Source of the DNA: Chloroflexota bacterium
GTDB lineage: Bacteria; Chloroflexota; Dehalococcoidia; Lucifugimonadales; UBA3495
Reading direction: 5' to 3'
NCBI GenBank assembly: GCA_028875055.1
Contig: JAPPGG010000014.1
Span: forward strand, 221,193 to 285,192
Length of the DNA: 64,000 nt
The position numbers were made by a program, and so were the translations under genes. The notes under the pieces are model-generated. The model saw only the letters and a program-made list of their open reading frames with translations, was not told the DNA's origin and did not search any database. Below, piece after piece: positions 27,545 to 35,870 of this stretch. Positions within the stretch are counted from its first letter, which is position 1; every line of letters starts with the position of its first letter.

Positions 27545-29086
27545 TCACTGCAAAGCATCGGCTTCCCCAGACTCCGCTTCCCCCTGATCCTCTCTCCGGG
27601 AACGCATCTGTGGAAACAACAAGACATCCCGGATGCTGGCCTGTCCGGTAAGCAGCATCACCAGGCGGTCAATGCCCACGCCCAGGCCGCCGGTGGGGGG
27701 CATGCCGTACTCCAGGGCAGTCAGGAAATCCTCGTCCAGGCGGTCCACTTCTTCGTCCTGGTATCTCTCACGGATGGACTCCTGGGCTTCAAATCGTTCC
27801 CGCTGCACGGCAGGGTCATTCAGCTCAGTGTAGGAGTTGGCAATTTCCATGCCGGCCGCGAAGGCTTCAAACCGTTCCACGTACCCTGGCGACCCGGGCT
27901 TGGCCTTGGCCAGGGGCGACATGTCCTCAGGATAGTCCAACAGGAACGTGGGTTGCACCAGGTTAGGTTCTACAAAGGTGGATACCAGCTTGTCTATCAG
28001 GCGTCCCCGGCTCTCCCGGACCCCCACGTCGATGCCCAGCTGGAGCATTTTTCTGACCAGGGCCTCATCACCGGGATATTCATCAATGTCCACGCCACTG
28101 CGGCGATACAGCTCATCCTTCAGCTGGAGGCGCGGCCAGGGAGGCGCGAAATCAATAATCTCCTCGCCGTACGGGATGGACATGGTTCCCCGCGCATCCA
28201 GGGCAGCGGTTGAAATCATGCCCTCCACCATTGTCATCACGTCGTTGTAATCGGCGTAGGCTTCGTAGCTTTCGAGGAGGGTAAACTCCGGGTTGTGGTC
28301 CTGGTCTATACCCTCGTTGCGAAAGACGCGGCCGATTTCATAAACACGGTCAAAACCGCCCACAATGAGCCGTTTCAGGTAAAGCTCGGTGGCGATGCGA
28401 AGGTACAGGCGCTGGTTGAGAGCATTGTGGTGGGTGTCGAAGGGGCGGGCATGGGCGCCGGCCGCCACTGGCACCAATATAGGGGTATCCACCTCCAGAA
28501 AACCCCGACCGTCCAGGTAGCGCCTGATGCTGTTGATGACCCGGCTCCGCTGGGCAAATGCCTCCATAACCTCTGGGTCGGCAATAAGGTCCAGGTAACG
28601 TTGCCTGTACCTGATTTCAACATCGCGTAAACCGTGGTACTTCTCGGGGAGGGGCCGCATTCCCTTGGCCAGGACGGTCACATCCCGGGCTTCGATGGTC
28701 ACTTCTCCGGTGCGGGTGCGCAGCATTTGTCCCCCAACACCGATAAAGTCACCCAGGTCCAGATCTTTCAGCAGCTCATAGCCATCCCCCAGTACGTTCT
28801 GCCGGAACATGACCTGCACGGCGCCGGAACCGTCCCTGATATCCAGAAAGGCGGCCCGTCCCATAACTCTCATGGAAACAATGCGTCCGGCCAGGGCATG
28901 TTCGGGAGCCGGACTGGCTTCTTCGTCCTGGCTTCCCGCCTTTTCCCATGCTTCAAACTCGGCAACGGCGGCGGCCGTGTCGCTGGTCCGCCTGTAACGG
29001 GGCGGGTAGGGGTCTATGCCCTTCTCCCGCAGCCTGTCCAGCTTTACTATGCGGCTTCCAACCAGTGAGTCTTCTCGGTCTTGCAT
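27545..29086 (-). CDS. lysS: Lysyl-tRNA synthetase (class II)
   Basis: A 513-residue class II LysRS with an N-terminal OB-fold (GRIVSMRVMGRAAFLDIRDGSGAVQ), the LDLIADPEVMEAFAQRS motif 1 region, motif 2 FRNEGIDQDHNPEFTLLESY and motif 3 GGLGVGIDRLVMLLTG. The start at 29086 (MQDREDSL) is the family-like start; the frame is open 47 codons further without conservation. A short Glu-rich tail ends the protein. Confidence 0.95.
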   Translation of the reverse strand: MQDREDSLVGSRIVKLDRLREKGIDPYPPRYRRTSDTAAAVAEFEAWEKAGSQDEEASPAPEHALAGRIVSMRVMGRAAFLDIRDGSGAVQVMFRQNVLGDGYELLKDLDLGDFIGVGGQMLRTRTGEVTIEARDVTVLAKGMRPLPEKYHGLRDVEIRYRQRYLDLIADPEVMEAFAQRSRVINSIRRYLDGRGFLEVDTPILVPVAAGAHARPFDTHHNALNQRLYLRIATELYLKRLIVGGFDRVYEIGRVFRNEGIDQDHNPEFTLLESYEAYADYNDVMTMVEGMISTAALDARGTMSIPYGEEIIDFAPPWPRLQLKDELYRRSGVDIDEYPGDEALVRKMLQLGIDVGVRESRGRLIDKLVSTFVEPNLVQPTFLLDYPEDMSPLAKAKPGSPGYVERFEAFAAGMEIANSYTELNDPAVQRERFEAQESIRERYQDEEVDRLDEDFLTALEYGMPPTGGLGVGIDRLVMLLTGQASIRDVLLFPQMRSRREDQGEAESGEADALQ

Positions 29087-29307
29087 GTGCAACAGTTTAC
29101 AACCTGCATTGCTGGAATTGAAGCCTTGCTCAACGGGCGGCCAGCGCCGGGAAGTGGAAGCGGCCAGGAAAGCGACAGAACAGGCCCGAATGCCGCTCCT
29201 CTCAATTCCTGCTGCGGGGAATGCCACCTCAGTAATTCCGCGCCAGGGCAGTTGCCCCGTTCAATTGTTACAGAAGCATTCCAAAATTACGAATTCTGAC
29301 GAAATAG

Positions 29308-29345
29308 TTAACAAACCTGAAAAACTATTGTTACAACGGGGCAAT
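29308..29345 (+). promoter_or_regulatory. GlnR-like box array upstream of amt1
   Basis: Half-sites TTAAC (29308), GAAAA (29319), GTTAC (29330) and GCAAT (29341) start exactly 11 bp apart, each separated by 6 bp. This matches the actinobacterial GlnR pattern (gTnAC-n6-GaAAC repeated). It ends 64 bp before the amt1 start. No regulator gene is in the window. Confidence 0.5.
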
Positions 29346-29409
29346 ATTCGGCACAAATGGGAGCAATACAATTCTGGCTAGCATATTGCCAGGAGGAGAG
29401 TATCTCACC

Positions 29410-30762
29410 ATGCTTACCAGAATTTGGGACCCCGGCTTAAACCCTTTAACCTTGCGGCGGTTTCTGCCCTATGTCCTGGCCGGGCTACTTGCCTCGGCCA
29501 TCATGATGGGTTGGAACATCGCGTTTGCGCAGGACGACCCCACCGTAGAGGAAGTAGCGGCCACCGCGGCCACCGATGTTGGCAACCTTACCACCATGAT
29601 GGCGGCTTTCCTGGTCTTCTTTATGCAGGCCGGTTTCGCCTTCCTGGGGGCAGGCCTCATCCGGTCCAAGAGCACAGTCAACTACATGACCAAGAGCTTT
29701 ATGGACTTTGCCATTGCCTCCCTGTCGTTCTGGGCCTTCGGCTTCGCCATAATGATGGGGGCATCCGCCGCCGGCATCGCCGGAACTGACAACTTCTTCC
29801 TGCTCAATGGCGGCGATGACTGGCAGGTTTACGTGGACTGGATGTTCCAGATGGTGTTTGCCGGCACGGCGGCTACCATCGTGGCCGGCGCGGTGGCCGA
29901 GCGCACCAAGACCCAGGCTTACTTCGCCTACAGCTTCCTGATTGGCGCGGTAATCTACCCCCTGTATGGCCACTGGGTCTGGAACGGCGATGGCTGGCTG
30001 GCAGCCCTGGGCGCGGCCGACTATGCCGGTTCCGGCGTGGTCCACGCCGTGGGCGGCTTCATTGCCCTGGCCGGCGCCGCTGTGGTTGGCCCCCGGACCG
30101 GCAAGTTCAACGCCGACGGCTCCGCCAACCAGCTATACGGACACAACGTACCATATGTGATCATAGGTACCTTCATTCTTTTCTTCGGCTGGTTTGGATT
30201 CAACATAAACACGGGCGATTCCATTGGCCTGAACGCCGTTAACACGCTGCTGGCGGGAGCCACCGGCGCTATAGTCGCCCTTTACATCCAGCTGATCAAA
30301 TCGGGCAAGATCGACATTCTGATGTCTTGCAACGGCGCGCTGGCGGGCCTGGTGGGCATAACCGCTCCGGTGGCCTATGTGGACCCCTGGGCTGCCGTAG
30401 TCATAGGCGCGCTGGCCGCGCCGATTATGATGATTTCCGTATCAGTCATCGAAAAGGTGCTTAAAATCGACGACCCGGTGGGAGCGGCATCAGTGCACGG
30501 CGTTTGCGGCCTCTGGGGGCTGCTGGCCGTAGCCATATTCGCCAGCGGCAACAACGGAACGACCGGGCTGGTCGGTGGCAGCATCGACCTGCTGGTACCC
30601 CAGCTGGTCAGCATGGCGGTGGTACTGGCCTGGGCCCTGGGAACCGGCTTCCTGATGTTCTTCATCCTGAAGGTTGGCATGGGAGTCCGGTTGACCGAGG
30701 AGGAAGAACTGGCAGGGGTGGATGCTTCCGAGCACGGGATGGAAGCCTACCAGATGAGTTAG
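29410..30762 (+). CDS. amt: Ammonium transporter (Amt family), paralogue 1
   Basis: A 450-residue Amt protein. An N-terminal hydrophobic segment ending AFAQDDPTVEE looks like a cleavable signal peptide, followed by the 11-helix core. Both pore histidines are present (VVHAVGGF and ASVHGVCGLWG) with GAVAERTK and FFGWFGFN motifs. The ATG at 29410 follows AGGAGGAG; an open TTG upstream lies on the ribosome site itself. It carries its own GlnR-like box and terminator, so it is a separate unit at the head of the nitrogen island. No PII gene adjoins it. Confidence 0.93.
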   Translation: MLTRIWDPGLNPLTLRRFLPYVLAGLLASAIMMGWNIAFAQDDPTVEEVAATAATDVGNLTTMMAAFLVFFMQAGFAFLGAGLIRSKSTVNYMTKSFMDFAIASLSFWAFGFAIMMGASAAGIAGTDNFFLLNGGDDWQVYVDWMFQMVFAGTAATIVAGAVAERTKTQAYFAYSFLIGAVIYPLYGHWVWNGDGWLAALGAADYAGSGVVHAVGGFIALAGAAVVGPRTGKFNADGSANQLYGHNVPYVIIGTFILFFGWFGFNINTGDSIGLNAVNTLLAGATGAIVALYIQLIKSGKIDILMSCNGALAGLVGITAPVAYVDPWAAVVIGALAAPIMMISVSVIEKVLKIDDPVGAASVHGVCGLWGLLAVAIFASGNNGTTGLVGGSIDLLVPQLVSMAVVLAWALGTGFLMFFILKVGMGVRLTEEEELAGVDASEHGMEAYQMS

Positions 30763-30803
30763 CTCCGGTCTCTTCGACCAGCTTCTACTCCGCAACTCAG
30801 TGG

Positions 30804-30832
30804 GGGCAGCCCTTGTGGCTGCCCTCTTCTTT
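30804..30832 (+). terminator. Rho-independent terminator of amt1
   Basis: Perfect arms GGGCAGCC/GGCTGCCC with a 5-nt loop, then TCTTCTTT. It separates amt1 from the first small peptide gene. Confidence 0.75.
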
Positions 30833-30883
30833 CCCCAACATTGAGGCCGGCGTCGGCCAAGCCTCCAGAAAGTGTCTGGCAAA

Positions 30884-30921
30884 TTAACACAAAGTTTACC
30901 TTTGCGATATTTCCCTGAAAC
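30884..30921 (+). promoter_or_regulatory. GlnR-like box array upstream of small peptide gene A
   Basis: Half-sites TTAAC (30884), TTTAC (30895), GATAT (30906) and GAAAC (30917), each 11 bp from the next, about 50 bp upstream of the peptide start. A GATTCCAGAAT element follows and is also conserved before gene B. Confidence 0.55.
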
Positions 30922-30971
30922 ACCTTGATTCCAGAATAAGTTCATCAGCAAATTCAAGGGAGTACGAAACG

Positions 30972-31055
30972 ATGGAAATCATTCTTGCAGCAGCAGCCTT
31001 CATTGGTCTCTTCAGCATGTGGGTAATAGTCCCCAGGATGCTGCTCAAGAAGTAG
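30972..31055 (+). CDS. 27-residue single-helix membrane peptide A of the ammonium-transporter region
   Basis: An ATG at 30972 after GGGAG opens a 27-codon frame ending TAG at 31055. The product has a short N-terminus MEII, an alanine-rich helix, the core FIGLFSMWV, a proline and a basic C-terminus LLKK: one membrane helix, basic end probably inside. A second copy lies 274 bp downstream with 19 of 27 residues identical by my alignment, with substitutions mainly conservative (I/V, R/K, L/F) and its own ribosome site and upstream box. Such conservation after duplication supports translation. I know no matching family. It may modulate the Amt proteins encoded on both sides (inference). Confidence 0.75.
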   Translation: MEIILAAAAFIGLFSMWVIVPRMLLKK

Positions 31056-31156
31056 GCCTAATCCGCCGGTCGGTCCAGCGCCCATGGACCCGCCCCGTGG
31101 TCGGATGTCCAACTCGGAAAACGCGGACCACCGGCCAGGGAAAAAGCCAGGTTCTT

Positions 31157-31194
31157 GTAACAAAAAGTTAACAAGTTGGTAAATTCCCCGAAAC
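31157..31194 (+). promoter_or_regulatory. GlnR-like box array upstream of small peptide gene B
   Basis: Half-sites GTAAC (31157), TTAAC (31168), GTAAA (31179) and GAAAC (31190), exactly 11 bp apart. The closest of the three arrays to the GlnR consensus. A GATTCCAAAAT element follows, matching that before gene A. Confidence 0.6.
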
Positions 31195-31245
31195 ATTAGG
31201 ATTCCAAAATCTGGGCCATAAACCATTGGCGAGGAGCAACGAAAA

Positions 31246-31329
31246 ATGGAAATCATCGCGGCGGGGGCAGCATTCATCGGACTCTTCAGCATGTGGGTAG
31301 TGCTGCCAAAACTGTTCCTGAAGAAGTAG
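31246..31329 (+). CDS. 27-residue single-helix membrane peptide B of the ammonium-transporter region
   Basis: An ATG at 31246 after GAGGAG (9-base spacing) opens a 27-codon frame ending TAG at 31329. It shares MEII, the AAF helix start, FIGLFSMWV, the proline and the basic LKK end with peptide A. The upstream ~90 bp (box array, GATTCCA element, ribosome site) are also related, so the whole transcription unit was duplicated. It sits 199 bp before amt2. Single membrane helix, no cysteine, no known family. Confidence 0.75.
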   Translation: MEIIAAGAAFIGLFSMWVVLPKLFLKK

Positions 31330-31387
31330 TCGGGACTCGAAACCCCGGTACTTCAGGAAGGGCGGCCTGACTGAAACCCTGAAAGGT

Positions 31388-31429
31388 CCATACTTCGAGC
31401 GCTTGGATTGGAGTATGGGCTGTTTCTAT
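31388..31429 (+). terminator. Possible terminator of peptide gene B
   Basis: Arms CCATACT (31388-31394) and AGTATGG (31412-31418) with a long loop, followed by TGTTTCTATT. Confidence 0.4.
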
Positions 31430-31528
31430 TCCTGCAGTGAAGGTTGTGGCCCGCCCAGCTCGTTTGGGCCGTAGCGTTTAAATTCCAAACTTCGTTCGCC
31501 GGATTCGCCAAAAGGGAGATGGCAAAGT

Positions 31529-32743
31529 ATGAATACTGGAGATACTGCCTGGATTCTGGCTTGCTCGGCGCTGGTCCTCCTTATGACCCCGGGTCTGGCC
31601 TTCTTCTACGGGGGCCTGGTCCGCCGGAAAAACGCCACCGCGACCATAATGCACAGCCTTATGTGCATGGGCCTGGTTGGAGTGGTCTGGGTCCTGTGGG
31701 GCTACAGCCTGGCATTCAGCGGAGATTTCAACGGCTGGGGCATTGTTGGAGATCTGCAGTGGTTTGGCCTTGCCGGCGTAAGCGCAGACGAAACAGGCCC
31801 CTACGCCGATAACATCTCTCACCAGACCTTTATGGTCTTCCAGGGAATGTTCGCCATCATTACGCCGGCGCTGATAACCGGCGGATTTGCCGAGCGAATG
31901 AAGTTCAGCGCCTTTGTCATTTTCACCGTGGTATGGGTGACCGTCGTTTACGCCCCCGTAACCCACTGGGTGTGGGGCGGCGGCTGGCTGGGCAACCTGG
32001 GCGCGCTGGACTTCGCCGGCGGCACGGTGGTCCACATCAACTCCGGTATAGCAGCCCTGGCCGCTGCATTGATCATCGGAAAACGCATTGGCTTTGGCGA
32101 GCAGCCCATGCCGCCTCACAACGTCCCGATGATTGTCCTCGGAGCCGGTCTGCTGTGGTTCGGCTGGTTCGGCTTTAACGCCGGAAGCGCCCTGGCTGCC
32201 GATGGTGTGGCGGTTAACGCCTTTGTAGTGACCAATACTGCCGCAGCGGCCGCGCTGGTTTCCTGGGTAGCGATGTCCTGGATATTCGGGAAGCGCCCCA
32301 GCATCATCGGCGCCGCTTCGGGTGCGGTGGCCGGCCTGGTGGCGATAACCCCGGCGGCAGGCTTTGTGGGCGCAATGCCGGCGGTTATAATTGGTCTCGT
32401 GGCAGGTGCAATCTGTTACGGCGCCATTGAACTGCTGCTCAAGCTGAAAGTGGACGACGCCCTGGCGGTCTGGGGTGTTCACGGCATGGGCGGCACCTGG
32501 GGCGCCCTGGCCACCGGCCTTTTCGTGGGCATCGGATACAGCGCCCTGCCCGATGGGACGGGCCGCGGCGAGCAGGTACTGATTCAGTTGATCGGTATCG
32601 TTGGCACCGCCATATGGTCCTTCATCGCTACCAGCGCAATCCTGCTGGCCCTGAAATACACCATCGGCCTCAGGGTTGATGAAAGCGAGGAACAGCTGGG
32701 TCTGGATGCTTCCACCCACGGCGAAGGCGCATACACAATCTAG
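31529..32743 (+). CDS. amt: Ammonium transporter (Amt family), paralogue 2
   Basis: A 404-residue Amt without a signal-peptide extension: MNTGDTAWILACSALVLLMTPGLAFFYGGLVRRKN is the classical Amt N-terminus. The pore histidines are in GTVVHINSG and WGVHGMGGTWG, with GGFAERMKF and LLWFGWFGFNAGS. AAAAGGGAG precedes the ATG. It diverges clearly from amt1 (which has an extra N-terminal segment), so the two are old paralogues and not a recent tandem copy. It is followed 76 bp later by the GSII gene, coupling uptake and assimilation of ammonium. Confidence 0.94.
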   Translation: MNTGDTAWILACSALVLLMTPGLAFFYGGLVRRKNATATIMHSLMCMGLVGVVWVLWGYSLAFSGDFNGWGIVGDLQWFGLAGVSADETGPYADNISHQTFMVFQGMFAIITPALITGGFAERMKFSAFVIFTVVWVTVVYAPVTHWVWGGGWLGNLGALDFAGGTVVHINSGIAALAAALIIGKRIGFGEQPMPPHNVPMIVLGAGLLWFGWFGFNAGSALAADGVAVNAFVVTNTAAAAALVSWVAMSWIFGKRPSIIGAASGAVAGLVAITPAAGFVGAMPAVIIGLVAGAICYGAIELLLKLKVDDALAVWGVHGMGGTWGALATGLFVGIGYSALPDGTGRGEQVLIQLIGIVGTAIWSFIATSAILLALKYTIGLRVDESEEQLGLDASTHGEGAYTI

Positions 32744-32764
32744 ATTTTCGGCGGCCCATTAACG

Positions 32765-32776
32765 CCTCAATTGAGG
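32765..32776. promoter_or_regulatory. Perfect 12-bp palindrome upstream of the GSII gene
   Basis: CCTCAATTGAGG lies 43 bp before the GSII ATG, between amt2 and GSII; a possible operator. No consensus is recognised. Confidence 0.3.
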
Positions 32777-32819
32777 TATGGAGTCCGCCAGGGAAAAACA
32801 AACAGCGAGGTTTTAGTAA

Positions 32820-33845
32820 ATGAGCTACAAGGCTGAGTACATATGGATTGACGGTCAGGAGCCCACGGCGAAGCTGCGTTCCAAGGGCAAGATCGTGCCC
32901 GATGGCGAAGAGCCCCCTGTCTGGGGATTTGACGGCTCCAGCACCAACCAGGCGCCAGGCGAAGCTTCGGACTGTGTTCTGAATCCCGTGCTGGTCGTAC
33001 CCGACCCGATTCGCGGCGGCGACAACAAGCTGGTCATGTGCGAGGTCCTGCTGACCGACATGACCGCCCATCCTTCCAACACCCGCGCCGGCTGCGCGGC
33101 CGCTGCTGCCCAGTACGCCGACCTGGACTTCTGGTTCGGCATCGAGCAGGAGTACACCTTCTTTGACGGGATCAAGCCCCTGGGCTGGCCCGACAACGGT
33201 TTCCCCGCGCCCCAGGGCGGCTACTACTGCGGCGTGGGATCCGATGAGGTTTTCGGGCGCCCGGTGGTTGAACAGCACATGGACGCCTGCCTTTACGCCG
33301 GCCTGGCCATATCCGGCATTAACGGCGAAGTGATGCCGGCCCAGTGGGAGTTCCAGATCGGGCCCATCGGCGCCCCTGCCGTAGGAGACCACCTCTGGCT
33401 GGCCCGCTGGCTCCTTTATCGCATTGGCGAGGACGTGGAGACGGTGGATGGCCGCCGCGGAATCAGCGCAACCCTGGACCCCAAGCCGGTAAAGGGCGAC
33501 TGGAACGGCGCCGGGGCCCACACCAACTTCTCCACCAACCGGATGCGCGAAGACTACGACGCCTGCGTTGCTGCCGCCGAGGCCCTGAGCAAGCGCCACG
33601 ACCTGCACATCGCCAACTACGGTCACCGGATTGAGGAGCGGCTGACCGGCCTGCATGAGACCTGCTCATACCGCGAGTTCCGGTATGGCGTCTCCGACCG
33701 GGGCGCCTCCGTGCGGATACCCTGGCAGGTGGCCAGGGACCGCATGGGCTACATCGAAGACCGCCGCCCCAACGCCAACTCAGACCCCTACGTCGTCACC
33801 CGGTTGATTGTTGAGACCGTGGGCGCCGACGCCAAGGGACAGTAG
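32820..33845 (+). CDS. Glutamine synthetase, type II (eukaryote-like)
   Basis: A 341-residue GSII, the short decameric form usual in eukaryotes and some bacteria. Seen motifs: VWGFDGSSTNQAPG, FWFGIEQEYTFF, PAQWEFQIGP, the ATP-site GAGAHTNFST and the C-terminal DRGASVRIPW with RRPNANSDPY. It makes glutamine from glutamate, ammonium and ATP. GAGG precedes the ATG. It follows amt2 directly and is ended by a strong terminator. A type I enzyme is encoded next, so this organism carries both forms side by side. Confidence 0.93.
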   Translation: MSYKAEYIWIDGQEPTAKLRSKGKIVPDGEEPPVWGFDGSSTNQAPGEASDCVLNPVLVVPDPIRGGDNKLVMCEVLLTDMTAHPSNTRAGCAAAAAQYADLDFWFGIEQEYTFFDGIKPLGWPDNGFPAPQGGYYCGVGSDEVFGRPVVEQHMDACLYAGLAISGINGEVMPAQWEFQIGPIGAPAVGDHLWLARWLLYRIGEDVETVDGRRGISATLDPKPVKGDWNGAGAHTNFSTNRMREDYDACVAAAEALSKRHDLHIANYGHRIEERLTGLHETCSYREFRYGVSDRGASVRIPWQVARDRMGYIEDRRPNANSDPYVVTRLIVETVGADAKGQ

Positions 33846-33868
33846 ATCGGTCAGAGAGTCATTGCGGA

Positions 33869-33896
33869 AACGCCGCCTCGGGCGAGGCGGCGTTTT
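33869..33896 (+). terminator. Rho-independent terminator of the GSII gene
   Basis: Perfect 11-bp arms AACGCCGCCTC/GAGGCGGCGTT with a GGGC loop and TTTT end. Confidence 0.85.
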
Positions 33897-34012
33897 CCTG
33901 TCAGTACGGGTTCCCGCAGTTTGAAGTAAATTATGCCATTTGCAGCCTCCGGTAAAGGCAAATGTACCCCTGGCCCCGCCGGACTAACAGAAACGCGCCT
34001 CGGGAGTTTGAA

Positions 34013-35392
34013 ATGATGGAATCGCGCACCACTGAGCAGGAATACGTGCTGCGCACAGCCAGAGACAACGACGTCAAATTTGTACGTCTCTGGTTCACTG
34101 ACATTCTGGGCAACCTCAAGGGATTTGCCATCAATGTGGATGACCTGGAAGAGGCCATTGTGCAAGGGGTGGGCTTTGACGGGTCGGCTATCGAGGGATT
34201 CGCCCGCGCCACCGAAGACTCTTACCGAATTGATGAGAGCGACATGCGGGCGTACCCCGATCCCACTACCTTTGCCGTACTTCCCTGGAGGCCCCGGCAA
34301 AACGCGGTAGCGCGCATGTTCTGCGACATCTATTCACCGGGCGGCGACCCCTTTATGGGGGACCCCCGTCTGGCGCTCAAGCGAAACCTGGAACGCCTGT
34401 CGCAAATGGGCTACACCTATTACGTTGGGCCGGAGCTGGAGTTCTTTTACCTGGAAAAACCGGAAATGGACAGTTCCAACAAACTGCGGCCTCCCCAGCC
34501 CCTGGACCTGGACGGGTACTTTGACCAGCTCTCCAGCAACCCGACCGCCGACCTGCGCCGCGACACGGTGCTGAACCTTTCCGACATGGGCATTCCGGTC
34601 AAGTACTCCCACCACGAAGGCGCCCACAGCCAGCATGAAATAGACCTTCAATACACGGACGCCCTGACAATGGCGGACAGCGTGATAACGGCCAAGCTGG
34701 CGATTAAAGAACTGGCCCAGTTGCGGGGTTTCCACGCCTCGTTTATGCCCAAGCCCTTTACCGGCGTGAACGGTTCCGGAATGCACACTCACCAGTCCCT
34801 CTTCAAGGGAGACGTAAACGCGTTCTACGACCCCGAGGACGAGTACCGGCTCTCTTCAGTGGCCAAGCGATTTATTTCCGGGCTCATACGCCATGCCCCG
34901 GAGATAACGCTGGTTACCAACCAGTGGATCAACTCCTACAAGCGGCTGGTACCCGGTTACGAGGCCCCGGTCTATATTTCCTGGGCTCGAAGCAGGTCCG
35001 ACCTGGTGCGGGTCCCGTCCTACAAGCCCGGTTACGAAACATCGGTCCGGATCGAGTACCGGGCCCCGGACCCGGCCTGCAATCCCTACCTGGCTTTCAG
35101 CGTTATGCTGGCGGCGGGTATGAAGGGAATCGAGGAGGAATACCCGGAAGTTCCGCCGGTTGAGGGCAATGTATTTGCCATGTCCCGCGATGAGTTCCAG
35201 GCCCAGGGTATAAGGGTCCTGCCCGGCAGCCTGGGGGAAGCCATTTCCATCGCGGAAGACAGCGCCCTTTTGCGGGAAGCGCTTGGCGACCACATCCTGG
35301 AGAGCTACATTCGCAACAAGCGCCTGGAATGGCAGAAATACCGGGCCACAGTCACGGACTATGAGATAGAACAATACCTCCCGACTTTATAG
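34013..35392 (+). CDS. glnA: Glutamine synthetase, type I
   Basis: A 459-residue GSI. Motifs: FTDILGNLKGFAI, GVGFDGSAIEGFAR, the metal-binding VGPELEFFYLE, HHEGAHSQHEIDLQY, the ATP-binding NGSGMHTHQSL, RVPSYKPGYETSVRIEYRAPDPACNPYLAFSVMLAAG. The adenylylation-site tyrosine motif of GSI-beta is absent from the C-terminus, so it is a GSI-alpha-like enzyme. GGGAG lies 6 bases before the ATG at 34013; the frame is open 17 codons further. It lies 167 bp past GSII behind a terminator, so it has its own promoter. Confidence 0.93.
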   Translation: MMESRTTEQEYVLRTARDNDVKFVRLWFTDILGNLKGFAINVDDLEEAIVQGVGFDGSAIEGFARATEDSYRIDESDMRAYPDPTTFAVLPWRPRQNAVARMFCDIYSPGGDPFMGDPRLALKRNLERLSQMGYTYYVGPELEFFYLEKPEMDSSNKLRPPQPLDLDGYFDQLSSNPTADLRRDTVLNLSDMGIPVKYSHHEGAHSQHEIDLQYTDALTMADSVITAKLAIKELAQLRGFHASFMPKPFTGVNGSGMHTHQSLFKGDVNAFYDPEDEYRLSSVAKRFISGLIRHAPEITLVTNQWINSYKRLVPGYEAPVYISWARSRSDLVRVPSYKPGYETSVRIEYRAPDPACNPYLAFSVMLAAGMKGIEEEYPEVPPVEGNVFAMSRDEFQAQGIRVLPGSLGEAISIAEDSALLREALGDHILESYIRNKRLEWQKYRATVTDYEIEQYLPTL

Positions 35393-35870
35393 CCGCACTG
35401 ACTTGAGCTGTTCGCGGCAGGCCAAGGGCACTGTAATTCCACCTCAATTTGTGCGAGAGGCTGGCGGCAGGGACTTATGCCACCCTGTGCAGGCGGAAAG
35501 GTCCCAACTCCTGGCTGGGAGCACGGGCTGGTAACACAGTTCCTGGCCAGAATTTGCGGGCCCGAACCAAAGCAACCGGGGGGCGTCTGCCTGGCATTCT
35601 CCTTCTCCTAAGCGCGGCCTGCAATCCGGTCTTGCCAGGATAAACCCAACGCAATCAAAGCCGGCATCCCAGGCCTGCTGGCTTCTTTCGGCTTGACGGT
35701 GATATCCCAGCGAATCACTACAAACGCGCCTTTCGCCCGGGTTTCGGTTCAGGTGTCCCAATTTCGCTTCGCACGACTGTCAGCAAGACTAAATTGTCCT
35801 GAAATTTGGGATGGGAGAGCAATGCCCCCTCCCTCTTTACTTCTCGAAGGTGCAAGCGGCTTTCCCAGCT
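35393..35870. other. Intergenic region, nothing recognised
   Basis: About 480 bp between glnA and the convergent Gfo/Idh oxidoreductase gene. No convincing ORF, repeat or structured RNA seen. Confidence 0.5.
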
